Part shown: one piece after another, positions 34,310 through 46,184 of the stretch
How the letters are laid out: every line of letters begins with the position of its first letter
How positions within the stretch are numbered: the first letter of the stretch is position 1
NCBI RefSeq assembly: GCF_024586455.1
Contig: NC_065922.1
Location: 29,694,089 to 29,758,088, forward strand
Direction: 5' to 3'
From: Bactrocera neohumeralis
Taxonomy: Eukaryota; Arthropoda; Insecta; Diptera; Tephritidae
DNA length: 64,000 nucleotides
Translations under genes and position numbers: made by a program
The notes under the pieces: generated by a model
Database searches by the model: none
Seen by the model: only the letters and a program-made list of their open reading frames with translations
What the model was told of the DNA's origin: nothing

Positions 34310-36110
34310 ACTATAGCACATAGCTATCAAGTGTTTGTGCGGACAACTTTTTTATTTGAAAATATATCTTCACTAAATTTGACATAGTTTATTACGTGAT
34401 TGCAGTCCCAGTTGTTCATTTTTCCATTATGATCATTAATTATTTATTTTAAAAGGACATTTATATTTAAGATGAATATATGAAGTAAATAAAGTTTACT
34501 AAAGGGAATATATACATAACAAACTTCTACCTTAAATTTATGCCAAGAAAAAAATTTTATAATACAAAATTTATATCTGATTTTGATTTACATATTTACT
34601 ATATTAACTATTTACGGAATGCCTGAAATGAAATATAGACTTTAAAAGATGTCGCGATAGTCAATTAATATAAAATGTATTTTAATTACTCTCATAAAAT
34701 TACACTATATATGCTCATTAAGAAACGCTTATAAGAAAATCAATTTTATTAAAATTATCATCGTATTTAAGCCATAAGGTATAAAACAATCACTGCAAAA
34801 GCATCGCATTTGACACAAAAAGTAAGTTTTTTACAACATATATATGACCAGTTTTAAAAATTCATATTAAAATAATGTTAATACTTTTAATAGCACTGAT
34901 AATATTATAATAGAAAAATAGTACATGAATATAAATTTCTAGAGAGTGAATTAAAATAAACGGTCATTTTGAAAAAAAAAATATTTACTATGGTGTCCTA
35001 CAAATAGGATAGTGGGAAGGAATGGGGTAAAAGATGTCATAGTCAATTAACATAAAATGTATTTTAATTACTCTCATCATTATATTAATATGAATTTTAG
35101 CTTTTCTCAGAATCATTGCTGTGCACTAAAAATCAAAAAAAAACTCCAACATCGTTCATATACATACTTCACTGCACTGTAAATACACTGCATTACAAGC
35201 AGAGAGTGAGAGAATCATTCGTTACTCCTTCAGTGGCTTTTCATATTGCATTTTCACCTGCGTCATGTACTTTCGTATTGCTGTGCGGCCGACTTTACTG
35301 CACAGTGAACATATGCTAAGAGATTAAAATGACTCTTTTCAATATACTACAAGAAGAGAGTATTACAATTTGAAAGCCTTTCAATTGTAATATAAGGAGT
35401 TTCCAATATGTATGCTTTACTTCTGGGTACTGGAGAATTTGAGTGGCGAACATATCCTTAAGCAAAAGAAGAGATCACAAGAGAACTTTACTTTTATAGT
35501 AATGTTACTATTTTAATGTAGTTGTTTTTGATTTTGGTAAAATTATCTCAGGCTTTCCAAAATTTAAAATGAGCTTTAAAGCCGTCAACGATCGTCAAAT
35601 TTGCTCAGTCCAGAGCGTGTAGTCATTCGGTTAAGTGGCGTCGGTGTTAAAAAGTTCCGATCGGTGCGTTTTATATAAATTTTTGCAACGAGAGTGATTT
35701 TATTTTTGATAAATATTAATATATGTATATATATAAATATGTATATTGTAAAAGTTTATGTATATACTTTTAAATTTTTTGTGTGAACTTAACTAAATAA
35801 ATTCTGTAAACATGTCATGATTGTATAAATGATTGGACAATTCATACTTACAAAATGGCGGTCTGCCGGTGCTAAAATGGTGCATGTTGCAGCATGAATT
35901 GTGCAAAGTTTTGTCAGCGATGAAGTAGCGAGTGCGCTCACTCAGTTAGCTGCTGTTTGAAGTTTGAAGTGATTGAGTGAAGAGAAAGTAGAAGTTCTTG
36001 TGAGAATATGAGCTATTAGTTCAACTGTTGTCAAAGCTCGGGTGAGTCAACTTCTGTTTTTGCTTTAAGCAATTTCTATTATTTAGTATGTGTGTACATA
36101 TACATATAAT
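34310..36110 (+). repeat. Segmental duplication containing module 5
   Basis: Collinear with 23480-24790. It also has an internal direct duplication. The block GATAGTCAATTAATATAAAA plus TGTATTTTAATTACTCTCAT occurs at about 34655 and again at about 35040, so roughly 390 bases were added relative to the module 2 segment. Confidence 0.8.
35109..36049 (+). promoter_or_regulatory. Promoter/first-exon-like module 5
   Basis: Left boundary AGAATCATTGCTGTGCA is the most diverged; right end GCTCGG|GTGAGTCA with the junction after 36041. It contains GAGAGTGAGAGAATCATTCG, GTGCGGCCGACTTTAC, TTGCTCAGTCCAGAGCGTGT at about 35600, GGTTAAGTGGCGTCGG, AAAATGGCGGTCTGCCGGTG at about 35854 and GTGCGCTCACTCAG. It is closest to module 2 and, with it, best preserves the promoter-like and donor-like parts. 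Confidence 0.55.
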
Positions 36111-36899
36111 CTATGTACTTAGATATATTAACCACATACTAGGATTTGCAAATATAGATAGAATCGGGTTGATACTACTGCAACTCCCATATACTACGTA
36201 TAATGAGTTTAATTTTTGTAACAAACCTTATGTCGAATATTTCCAACTAAAAGGAAGGAATATACAATTAGTTGGTAGCACTGCTTCGAAAAATTAAACG
36301 CAGAGACTTGAGGATAGCTTTAATTCAACACGTAGGACTTGAACATAAATATGAAAAATATAATACGGGGTCTCTGCGAGTATTCTTGAAATTTTTCCGA
36401 ACATTTGATTAAACCTCATATTTTAATAAAATTGTAGAAAACCTGATTTATGAGCCAACCGAAACTTACATATTTTATTTAAGTTATATAAGAAATAGAA
36501 AGAAATATGTACAAATTTAGGGATAGAGATAACCGTATATCTCTTTAGCCGGCTTGAAACTCACACAAATATTTTACTTTAAAGCAAGTTCGCTTTTTAT
36601 GTTCTTGTAAGACATTTATTGACTTCTATCCGCTGACTACTAATTTATTTAAAGCCAAATATATCTGCACAAACTCTCCCACAGATACTTAAGGATACAT
36701 ACATACGTACTTGCAGGGCTGTATGTGCATAAGCAAATATAGGTGAAGTATCATTTATGCCCGAGCTGTTAGTCAAACCATTTTGTGTGAAAATAGCCCG
36801 CAAAGCAGCTTTGCGTAAGTTTTACCACAACAAAAGCAACAATACGCTGTAGATGTAGTGTCAACACACACACACACACATAAAAATGTAGATTGAGGG
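36111..36899. other. No gene recognised
   Basis: AT-rich DNA with an (AC)n run at 36864-36880. No domains seen. Confidence 0.4.
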
Positions 36900-37810
36900 G
36901 CATACACCAATAAGATGCATAATGGCGCCTGCCAAGGCAACTGTCTCCGCCGCGGCACGCGAGCGCACTGCAGTCTTCTGCCATAATTTTGAACCAATAA
37001 TGAAAACTGAAACTGGAAATTTATTTTTAATCGGTTTAAAATACCCGCACACTTGGACAGCCACCAGCTCCAGCGCGGCAGCGCCACAGCGAGCTCTTTA
37101 CAACAGATGCATATGCAAGTGCCCACTCAAACGCTGGCTTCTTGCGCTGGCAAACTCACTTGCGAACTTTGGCAGACGTCGCCGCCACCGTCGCCAAAGC
37201 AGTTCTTAAAGTTGCCACAAAAGAGCGCTAGCATCTACGCTGTTAAAAGTTTTCAGCCGCTTTGGCGGTCTGCCGACGCTAAAAGAGTGTCGAGTTTGGA
37301 AATCTCGTTGGCAATATGGGTATCTAGGGGTGTTGTTGTGGAAAAATTTGCCGCTCCAAGCCACCAAAAATTTCGCCTTCATTTAGGTTTTTAATTCATC
37401 TACGAAATGAGGGAAAATTAAGACAACGCTGGAGGGATATAAATGAGCGATTACGCTAACGGAGAGTGGAAGGAAGCAGGAAGAGTGCGATGGAAGGAGG
37501 TAGAACGCGCGGTAGTGAGAAAAGTGTGCTAAGGACGTGTGAGGTTATGGGTGCCGCCACCGGTCTGCTAAGTATGCTCGTTGGTAAACATAAAATTGGG
37601 GGCAGAAATTTCTCAGCGCGTCGCTGCAGCAAAGTTAAACTATTCATAGCGAAAGTTGTGCCGGCGGTCGGCACGTTGGTCGAACGCCAGGCAACGCCTT
37701 TTTCTTCTTCTGCTCCTTCTGCTTGCACATGCACTTGCTGCTTGCCGCTTTCTTCTTGGCACTACAAAACTCATTTGGCCGGATTGCAAGGATATCGCCG
37801 CTGACTTGGT
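36900..37810. other. GC-rich island without a recognised gene
   Basis: Markedly less AT-rich than its surroundings (for example GTCTCCGCCGCGGCACGCGA at 36942 and GTCGCCGCCACCGTCGCC at 37178). Open frames of 90-117 codons overlap on both strands without any recognisable domain. It is not repeated elsewhere in the window, so it is more likely host exon, promoter or conserved non-coding DNA than a transposon. Confidence 0.35.
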
Positions 37811-39479
37811 GTTGCATGTGTAGAAAACTTATGGCATATTTGTGTTGCTATATGTGTATATGTATGTGTATAAGACACATGTAGCTGTGTGTGTGTGTGC
37901 ATGTGCTAGTTGTTTACATTACACTTTACTGTTCTAGCAGCTGCAATGAAAATCCGATCAGCTACTCAAAAAAGTTTTCTCATTACAAAATCGCTTACGC
38001 TGTCTTTCGAGCTGCGAAGTGGGTATCTGATATTGGTTGGAATAGAATTAATTATTTCGTTGCTGCTTTCTGATATAGCCTGTCTAGTGGATAAAGCTTT
38101 ATATTCGTAAAAGTGGCACTTATAGAACGTCTAATTAATTTGAAGAGTGGCAAAGCGCTTTGTTAGGGATTCTCAAGTTTTGCATTTTTTTATGTTTTTA
38201 ATTTTGAGTTGTTAATTTATGGCTGCCGGAAATTTTTTCGTTAAAAAGATTCTTTTATTTAACGAAGGCTTCCTGAGACTTTTCCTAACAGATTTTCATT
38301 AATTCCAATAGGTCTGCATATCCTAAGCACTACTTGTGTCAAACACTCGCCACAAAAAGGGTTATGTTCCAGATGGCTCCTATCTTCTGACCGTCGTTAC
38401 ATTAAGTCTTCAAAACTGAAGATCAAATTTAATAGGTCTTCCGATAATAATAGAGACAGAAGGGTGTAACTATTTAAATTTATATATCCAAATTGAAGTC
38501 TAGTATTATTTTGCCAAGATCAAGATCTGAATACTAATTCTCACTGAAAACTTTTAAATCTTATAAAACGAAATTAAACAACATTTTCTTTAAATATAGT
38601 AAAGAATCTTAGCTTCTTTCCTACTCCAAGTATTTGTTTTTGTTTAAAACCCTCGAGTAACACCGAGACGAGATTCTCACCAAAAAAGAAGAAAATTAAT
38701 GACTAAGTATTTATCTCAAGCACACCTTCCTCGAACTTAGATAATTGTATTTCCTACGCTTAGAATCAGTCTATTTATCGGAATAATTTCTTTGCGGTAA
38801 AACATGGCGCCGTCGGCTGAAACCAGTAACCGGTAAGACTGTCGATTATTCCATTGATTTTCACTGGCTGTTATTTTGCTTCGTGTTTAAAATATCAATA
38901 TCAAAAGCAAACTCTTTGACTCAATTGAACAAACATGTAATGTAAATTCAAACCAAAAGAGCTATATTTAATATAGTGGAAATAACAAGAAAGAATTAAC
39001 CAGAAAATTGAAAATAATTATATTAAGGAAATGGTGTTTAGACCAAGGCAGAGAACATACAAATTAAGCATTTAGGCACATAATAAGTAGTTAAGAAAAC
39101 TTGTCCAATTTATTTCATTAAAATGTCACAAATTTTGACGAACGAAACTTTTTAACACTTTGTTAGCGGAGATATGAAGGAGATCTAAAATTCGGATTTT
39201 TACTATAAAACTTGCTTATTTATGTATTTGGAACTAAAATAGCAAGTTAAGATATTTTCGGAGATCTGGAAGTATATTTAAAATATATGGTACTTATGAG
39301 TGAGCATTAAATTGTTAAAATTTCAAACAAAACCGTACATTTTTAGTTTTATATGATAAGACGATTTATTAATATTTTGAAGCGGTAGGTACTAGCTCAT
39401 TCCATGGTATTTTGAAAAATAGTTCTTTTTATCATTACAACATAAATAAACTCAACAATGAGTACATTTGCAGTAAGGT
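37811..39479. other. No gene recognised
   Basis: AT-rich DNA with short overlapping open frames at 37890-38110 and none of note after that. Confidence 0.4.
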
Positions 39480-40860
39480 TTAGATTGGATTTTATTCAAA
39501 CTATAAAATTCACACCATTGTATGTTAACGAAAACTGGCCAATCATCTCTTGGAATAACCGCCTGGAGAACTATCGTCGCCTTTAGATTGCAAGCTTTTC
39601 CGTTTCAAGTTGACATCTTTTTGGGTCATCAACCCTAATTGTAATAGATCTCCTGAATTGTAGAAGCGTACATTTCTCAAACGATTGACAGTAAATCACA
39701 TAGCTATTGACGAACGCAATTTCTAGCAGCGCAAATTCGTTGCCACCACTTTATAGATTTCCTGTCAAGGCCATAACCATTCGCAGTTGATGGACTTGAA
39801 CAACTCGAGCCATAAAATAATCATAGTCAATCCCTTTTTGATCTCTTCTTGGAACGGTCGCAGATTCTAACCCAAAGAAATTGGATGCCAAACATATCGC
39901 ATTTTTATCCAATCACTGTGTGAAAATTACGCCCGTAAGGGATAATCTAAAATCACTAACTCGTCTTTCGGTTGGCATGAAAAGTAGTACAAGCCAAAAC
40001 TTTTCCGTTTTTAGTTTGCCAGATGATGAACTGATGTGAAGTAGTTATAAGACAAAAAACATTTTCTTTTTCCGCATTCTTCAGTCATTAATAATACAAT
40101 TCTTTTTTCAAGACTAAAACCTGTGTACTTGTCTTCCAATTTTTCCTCCTTGCCTTGATAGTCAGAGAATTTTTTAAAGTAACCATGTTGGTGAGCCAGG
40201 TACCTCAATTTATACCCACTTTTAATGGGCTTTATTGGGAAATATCGTTCCACAAAATTTAGTCCTTTAAATAGTATCATCGACTCATCCACTGAAAGTT
40301 TATGAGTTCCATTGCATACTTGTCCAAAAAATTTGTTTAACCCATCTATCATAGGTCGAAATTTGCAAAGTATATCCTGATTATTTTTCGGTGAGTTACT
40401 CAAAATTTCGGCAAAACTATTGCGAATAATATTCTTACTAATAATTTGCAAGTACAAATCTTCATTTGAACTCCAATAATCCTTTCAACGTAGAAGTTCG
40501 TGGTAGCCTATAAAAATTCTTCAAATTTAAAACTTTGTGCTTTTGGGCAGCATTGTAAATGATTCAAAAAATACCGCAACTGGTCTTTCAGGTACGGAGA
40601 ATTCGGAGGTACTTATTTAATGTTGTTTAAGCTTTCAGTGGCAATTAGGCTAAGTATTATTGCGTGAACTGTTGTTAGTGGCCATGAAGTCGTTTATTTT
40701 CTCAATTTCAATTTCTTCATTGTTTTAACTACCATCTGCAATACTGGTCTCCTCCTCGTTTTCGTCTTGTAATATATCCTCCAAATAATGTTCCAGTATT
40801 GCCGTCATCAGAAGTAATAGATTCAAGAATTTCTAAAATCGGTGTCAAGACATTTGGAAC
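39480..40860 (-). pseudogene. piggyBac-type transposase pseudogene
   Basis: The 148-codon open stretch at 40011-40457 contains KLSVDESMILFKGLNFVERY, FPIKPIKSGYKLRYLAHQHG and YFKKFSDYQGKEEK, the piggyBac DDE core around the first catalytic aspartate (SVDES near 40283-40297), ending in CFLSYNYFTSVHHLAN. Downstream, across stops and frameshifts, come QLRMVMALTG, SGGNEF and ALLEIAFVNSYVIY (about 39690-39830), the late piggyBac block. Upstream about 40460-40600 reads PYLKDQLRYFLNHLQCC in shifted frames. The remaining acidic sites are lost to frame breaks and the C-terminal cysteine-rich domain is not seen. Dead copy. Confidence 0.8.
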
Positions 40861-40879
40861 GAATTCCTGTCATTGTGCT

Positions 40880-41780
40880 ATAATTTTTACCATAATCAAC
40901 ATACTATACATACTATATATTGATGGATATATACGTCCCCCTGGAAGCTAGGTGACATATTGACCCTAATTTATCCATTTATGACATCAAGATATATTAT
41001 TATCAGAAAATGATACTCCCTGATTTTCATTAACACAATCACATTTGACCGATACTGTGACATATACTATGGTGTATGTAGATTCAACCTGAACTTTGAA
41101 AATCTTTATATTAAGTAAATGAGGGCTATGGGTAGCATTGACTCGATTTTACTCCTTCTCAGCCCCAGAACAAATTTTACCAAAAAATAATGTTCTCGAA
41201 ATGTCATTGTTTCATCTCACAGATTTATTGGTAAAAAGTCAGCCACAGACTTTCAGGTTTTAATATATTTAGTTATCTGGAGTCTTGATAAATTATGTTC
41301 CAATTTCAGTAATTTTTAGACGTGAGATGTCATACCTTAAATGTACTATTTGAGCAAAGATTTATTTAGACTTTATTTGGTGGTTTTTAGAATTTTATTG
41401 GTGTTTCATTTGTACTCTGTAAGAAACAAAATTATATTGAATGCAAAATTTTTTATATGGGGTGTGGTATACAACATTTTACCTATCCATTTGGGCGCGG
41501 TTATAACCCGATTTTACTAACCCCATTTTCACACTGAAAAGATTTGTCCTCAGCAGTTCCATTGATATAGCTTTAGAGCTTTATGAGTTAAGTACATAAA
41601 TTTCAAATATTTCATTAGGTTTGTATATCAATTAATGCTTAGCATTTTATAAGTTTTTGTTTTATGGTAGTTTGGGGGCGTGGCAAAAGTCTGATTACGC
41701 GAATCTGCCACTCGACATTTTACTAAAAAAACAAAGTTTCATCATGATAGTTGAATTCTTACTTATGTTATTGGATTTCA
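40880..41780. repeat. Decayed dispersed repeat, related to 49221-50106
   Basis: Words such as GGTAGTTTGGGGGCGTGGCA (41662), AGTTTCATCATGATAGTTGA and CATTTGGGCGCGGTTATAAC resemble the GGGCGTGGCAGTTTGCCGAT and TTTCATCGTGATATCTCAAT parts of the element at 49.2 kb. No inverted ends found. Boundaries are approximate. Confidence 0.45.
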
Positions 41781-43900
41781 ACTCATATCCTCATGAATAT
41801 AGATAAAATAATAAATAAAAAATCAATATCTATCTCAATGAGTTGTTGGTGTTTCAAAAAACCATTAAGTGAACAAAACAATTGTAATCTGTAGCAAGAT
41901 GATACATATTTTAGGGGCATATTCTGTATGGAAATTGATTAGGGTTCTCTGTATTCGTTATTTACAAAAAAATTTGTATTGCTTTTAAGAAATATGGAAA
42001 TTTTTGTTGGAAAGATACCCATCTGATCTATTTGCTTTAAATTGTTTTCATGTTAAGAAAAAATTCGTAATTGTTATCTAATGTTTCACTTACATTTGCC
42101 TCTTTATTTGAGAAAAATTGCAGTGTTTTAATTCTCTGGGAAATTTCTGCATGAAAAGATCTTAATGAAGACGATGCCGAAGGGGAACGCCGGAGATATG
42201 ATTCCACATTATTTTACCAACAGCAAATGACATAGATATATACATATATATATCAAGACTACAAGCAGCTCAAGAATATTTACATACTTATTTCTCTCAG
42301 CTGCCAGCAACAGCTTAGCGTGCTGCAAATCTGAGTTGAGCACCAAAATACGCCGCAGGCGACGCAAAGTTACTCGCATATCCGCTGCCGGTAAGCCACT
42401 TCCTGTTGCTTAAGCAGAAAACCAAATATCATAAGACCTTACGTACACATATACACATATAAAAATATATTTGTATGTGTATATGTGTATGGTGCTGTGA
42501 GCGTGCAACAGCGCGCAGGTGAGCAATCGCGAGTGAGTCTTATTTATTAATATTACGTCCTGACTGCAAGAAGCTCTTAAGCATTTAGTGCTGAGGCAAA
42601 AAATTAGTGTTGCATGATGCTCGGTGAAGCTTCAAGCGAAAAATTATGCACATACATATTTATGTGTTTACTCAACGCGCCAGATAACCGAGATCAGAGC
42701 ATCTAATCCAATGAAAAATCACAGTAAGGGAAGACGGTGTAAAGTCGCTGCGAGTAAGCTCGCGGTGGCATGCGTGTATTTGTGTTGGTGGCAAAAGTAA
42801 CGGTAGCAAGAATTTGATTAGGAAGCTTTGCAAATGTGGCAAAAATTGTTTCAATATCCAACACGAGCGCTTTTGAGGGCGCACTTGCTGTTGCTAACCG
42901 CGCGATTGATTGAGTTCCATTAAGGGGGGATGGTGTGTATTCCATTTCAGTTGCGTTAACAACTCTTGACATATGTAAGCGTATACTTACATACACACAC
43001 CGAGATGAGTATGCGATTGCTCGCCGAGTACTCAGATAAATAAATACATCAGCTTACATAATTCTTTTTCAATTTCAACCAAGCCCACATAACCCACTAG
43101 ACTTGATCCCCAACACACCCGCATACATATACTCGCATCTCATCAATCCCTAACAGTCTTCGCTGCTGCACTGCGTAGTCCTCTCTTGAAACCTGCGAAA
43201 TACAAATTGCTCGCTGTGAACGAGTCAAATTGACAGGTGATGAATTCTCGCATTACAGCCGCGTGTGTAGTCGCTGTATGTAAATAGAGGTGGCAACCTC
43301 GCATTACGCTGCCAGTTCAATGCGATCGCACACAGTTCGCTGGCGGCGTTAATGCGCACGCCACCGACAAACACGAAATTGCGGTATTTAAACTTTGCAG
43401 TCATATAAAATTCTATAAAAATTGTGTGTGAAAAATCAGTTGTAAAGCAGCCTCATAAATTCAGCATGCTTATACCTACATATATACAAGTATGTACGTG
43501 GGTGTGTGTGGTGTTGGTACTGCGCTCCAACAGCCAAGCATCCGTGAATTAAGCCTGCCAGATACAGAGGAATTACAATACAAATTACATGGCATGAAAT
43601 AAGCCTTGTGTGCGGCACAGTGCAGCAAAGTCTTGTTGTTAACAGTTTTATAAATGAGTTTTGAGAGGCAAGGACTTTCCATTTTCATTTTGTTTATTGT
43701 TTGTAGAGGTTGGTTTGGTATATCCAGGGTTTATTATAAGGAAAATACAAATCAGATAAAAATAATCTGGTAATCGGTGTGATTCAAAGAGTAATTCATT
43801 TCGAGGCTCTCAAATTTTAAAAGAAAAAACACATAATCTTCAAATTTAATTGGGGAATGTTTATTATCATTCGAAAGTATATTTTCTGGCATTTATTTTT
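41781..43900. other. No gene recognised; unique-looking DNA
   Basis: The 42290-43440 part is less AT-rich and non-repetitive, with TCTCGCATTAC-type words twice (43225, 43278) and a TATTTAAA at 43384. It could be host regulatory or intronic DNA. No coding domain seen. Confidence 0.35.
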
Positions 43901-43904
43901 TGAA

Positions 43905-44400
43905 GATTCGCTCTTTCAAATATTGGCCGTGGCTACTTCTCAGATGGTCCATTCTTTAAGTCTAATTTTCGATGACTCGTTCGAGCATTTCGACTGGTAA
44001 CTGTCGAATGACACGAGTGATGTTGTGCTACAAGGCCTGAATCGAAGCGGGATTGTTCACATGCACTTTAGACTTTGCATATTTCCATAGAAAAAAGCAT
44101 AACGGTGTGACATCACACAATCTTGGTGGCCAATCGACCGGCCCAAAACGTGAAATTATTTGCTCACCGAGGTTTTCTCTCAATAAATTCATTGATTGAT
44201 GCGATGTGTGAGAAGTAGCGCCGTCTTGTTGAAATAAAATGTCGCTGAAATTAGGAGCTGCAATTTCAGGCGTCAAAAAGGGGTTATCATGGCGCGACAC
44301 CGGTCGCCATTGACGGTTACGTTCGCAACGGCATCATTTTTGAATAAATGTGGATCGATGATTTCACTGGTCCATAAACCAAACTAAACCGTTTTATTTT
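43905..44400 (-). pseudogene. Tc1/mariner-type DDE transposase, C-terminal half (copy T4)
   Basis: Minus-strand reading: HLFKNDAVANVTVNGDRCRA, MITPF, then PNFSDILFQQDGATSHTSHQ, NLLRENLGEQIISRFGPVDW, PPRLCDVTPLCFFLWKYAKS, a stop, and ITRVIRQLPVEMLERVIEN, stop, RMDHLRSSHGQYLKERIF. The second catalytic Asp (QQDGAT) and CDVTP are kept. The acidic residue expected in LDYFLW is replaced (LCFFLW). Nearly uninterrupted in its core, so more recently dead than copies T1 or T2, but the N-terminal half is gone. Confidence 0.8.
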
Positions 44401-44439
44401 CTGGTGAAGTGACAGCTCTCGAATCTCTTCACTAAAAAT

Positions 44440-44585
44440 CCCAAACCAAGCTGCCGATGCTTCTGGAGAGTCACTAACGATGTGTGTGTCCTGGCGTTGT
44501 CCTTAACGGTAAGCTGGTTACTTCCTTCAGATAGACCAATTTTTGGCAGGTCAGAGTTAAGACTTTCAGCTTAAAGAAAGAGCAC
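44440..44585 (-). pseudogene. Mariner fragment of the same type as the intact copy (M7)
   Basis: Minus-strand translation ESLNSDLPKIGLS, then KDNARTHTSLVTLQKHRQLG, matches TLNSDLY and QDNARPHTSLVTRQKLRELG of the intact element at 56.3-57.5 kb, with an internal deletion between the two parts. About 145 bases remain. Confidence 0.65.
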
Positions 44586-44589
44586 ATAG

Positions 44590-46180
44590 TGAATGATTTC
44601 CTACCAATCAAACCAAAAACATAGCAACATTTTATTTATCGTCAATCCCAGCTTGAGCCGGCGCATCGCGATTCTTACTGACAAGTTTTTTCAGCACGAA
44701 ATCTTATCTCTATAATGTCATATATGTATCAAAACGGATCGCACTTATATAGCGCTAGATACAGATTAGTAGCCCCGTCTATTGGAAAATATATTATATT
44801 CAGCGCTGCTTACTCAACAATCCAATATTCAACATTTTTATTTTTGATTGAGTTTTATATTTATGATGATTTTTATATATTCGCATATTGTTCCTCCCTT
44901 GAGTCATTTGTCGTATCTCCAAGACGTGATTTCCGTCTTGACTAAAACGATGTCGTAACTAATTAGGAAAGAAATTTGATTTCATTCGGCATTACTAGGA
45001 ATAACTACGTCACACACCATTATCAGTTCATCAAATCAAAGTAAAGTACACACTAACTAAACGATTTTCAGATGGAAAAGAGAATCGTCCTATACATGTA
45101 TATTTTATTTCCTTTGTTTCTTTTGATTTTTCTAGTTTTCGCTACCTTTGGGCTAGTCCTTAAAGTAAAAATTCGCTTGTTAATTTTCAAGTTCTGTAGC
45201 TGCTAGCTAACGGCTTTTGTTCCAGGTAAAAGAAAATGAGAGAGGAGAGAATGAAAAACTTGTGAAATATTTTAATAGTTTAGATGACTTTTTCTTCAGT
45301 TTTTCTGCTAAAGTCACTGAGAGAATAACTGGTCTAAACGTAAACTATAGTAAATATTTGTTCAAGAAGTGTATTTTATTTGCATAATATAGATAAAAAT
45401 ATGTCAAAAAGTTATTTAATGTAAAGTGAGAGCCAAGTTCTGACACTGACAGAAAGTTATGCTAATGTCAAAGGTTCGATGAAGTCAGGTTAGTCTGCTG
45501 TATTCTTTTACAAGGGCATCTCTGGAGACTATTCTGCAACTTAGACACAATTTTCTAGAGGGAGCAATTACAATTCAGTTCCATCATATTTTGCCGGAGA
45601 TGCTCTCTCCAACACTCATTTAGTACTAGATTCATAAGGGTTCAGAAAAATCGAAATATCCTCAATAATTGAAATTTTGATAAGGTTTCCAAAAATGGAC
45701 GACATTAATTACATGACTTTTTTGACCAGATGGACTTTTTATATCTGACAGAATTCATGAAGTTACAGCTCAACAAGAGATTTTTGGTCGTAGTATAGGA
45801 GTTCACACTAGCTTCTCAAGTTAATCAAATCGCTTCTGAATCGGTCCGAACGTATGTTTTCCACTCTTATGACAGAGTATGACCAATTGTGTGGCAGCGG
45901 ATTTTTTATTCAAATAAAAGCCCCCAACTCGGAAGCATTCCTCAAAATTATTTGAATATTTTCTATCACTACTTTATTGTCGTTTCACTGAGTTTTGGTT
46001 CACAGACCGTGGAACCTCGTTAAGATATTTATGAATTTAAACTTACCAACCATCAAATTTGACTCGGACTGACAAAAAAGCTTTGTTATAGTCTTCCAAA
46101 TAGGCTCTGGGGAATATTTCTGGAGCGTCATTCGCTAGATTGTTGGAGAGTTTCGACATTGTATCCATAAAACCCAGTCA
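44590..46180. other. No gene recognised
   Basis: AT-rich with short open frames only. No repeat boundaries recognised. Confidence 0.4.
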
Positions 46181-46184
46181 TGAT

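Noticed and set aside
36922..37804. Several 90-117 codon open frames on both strands
   Set aside because: All lie in the GC-rich island where stop codons are scarce; they overlap each other in conflicting frames and show no domain.
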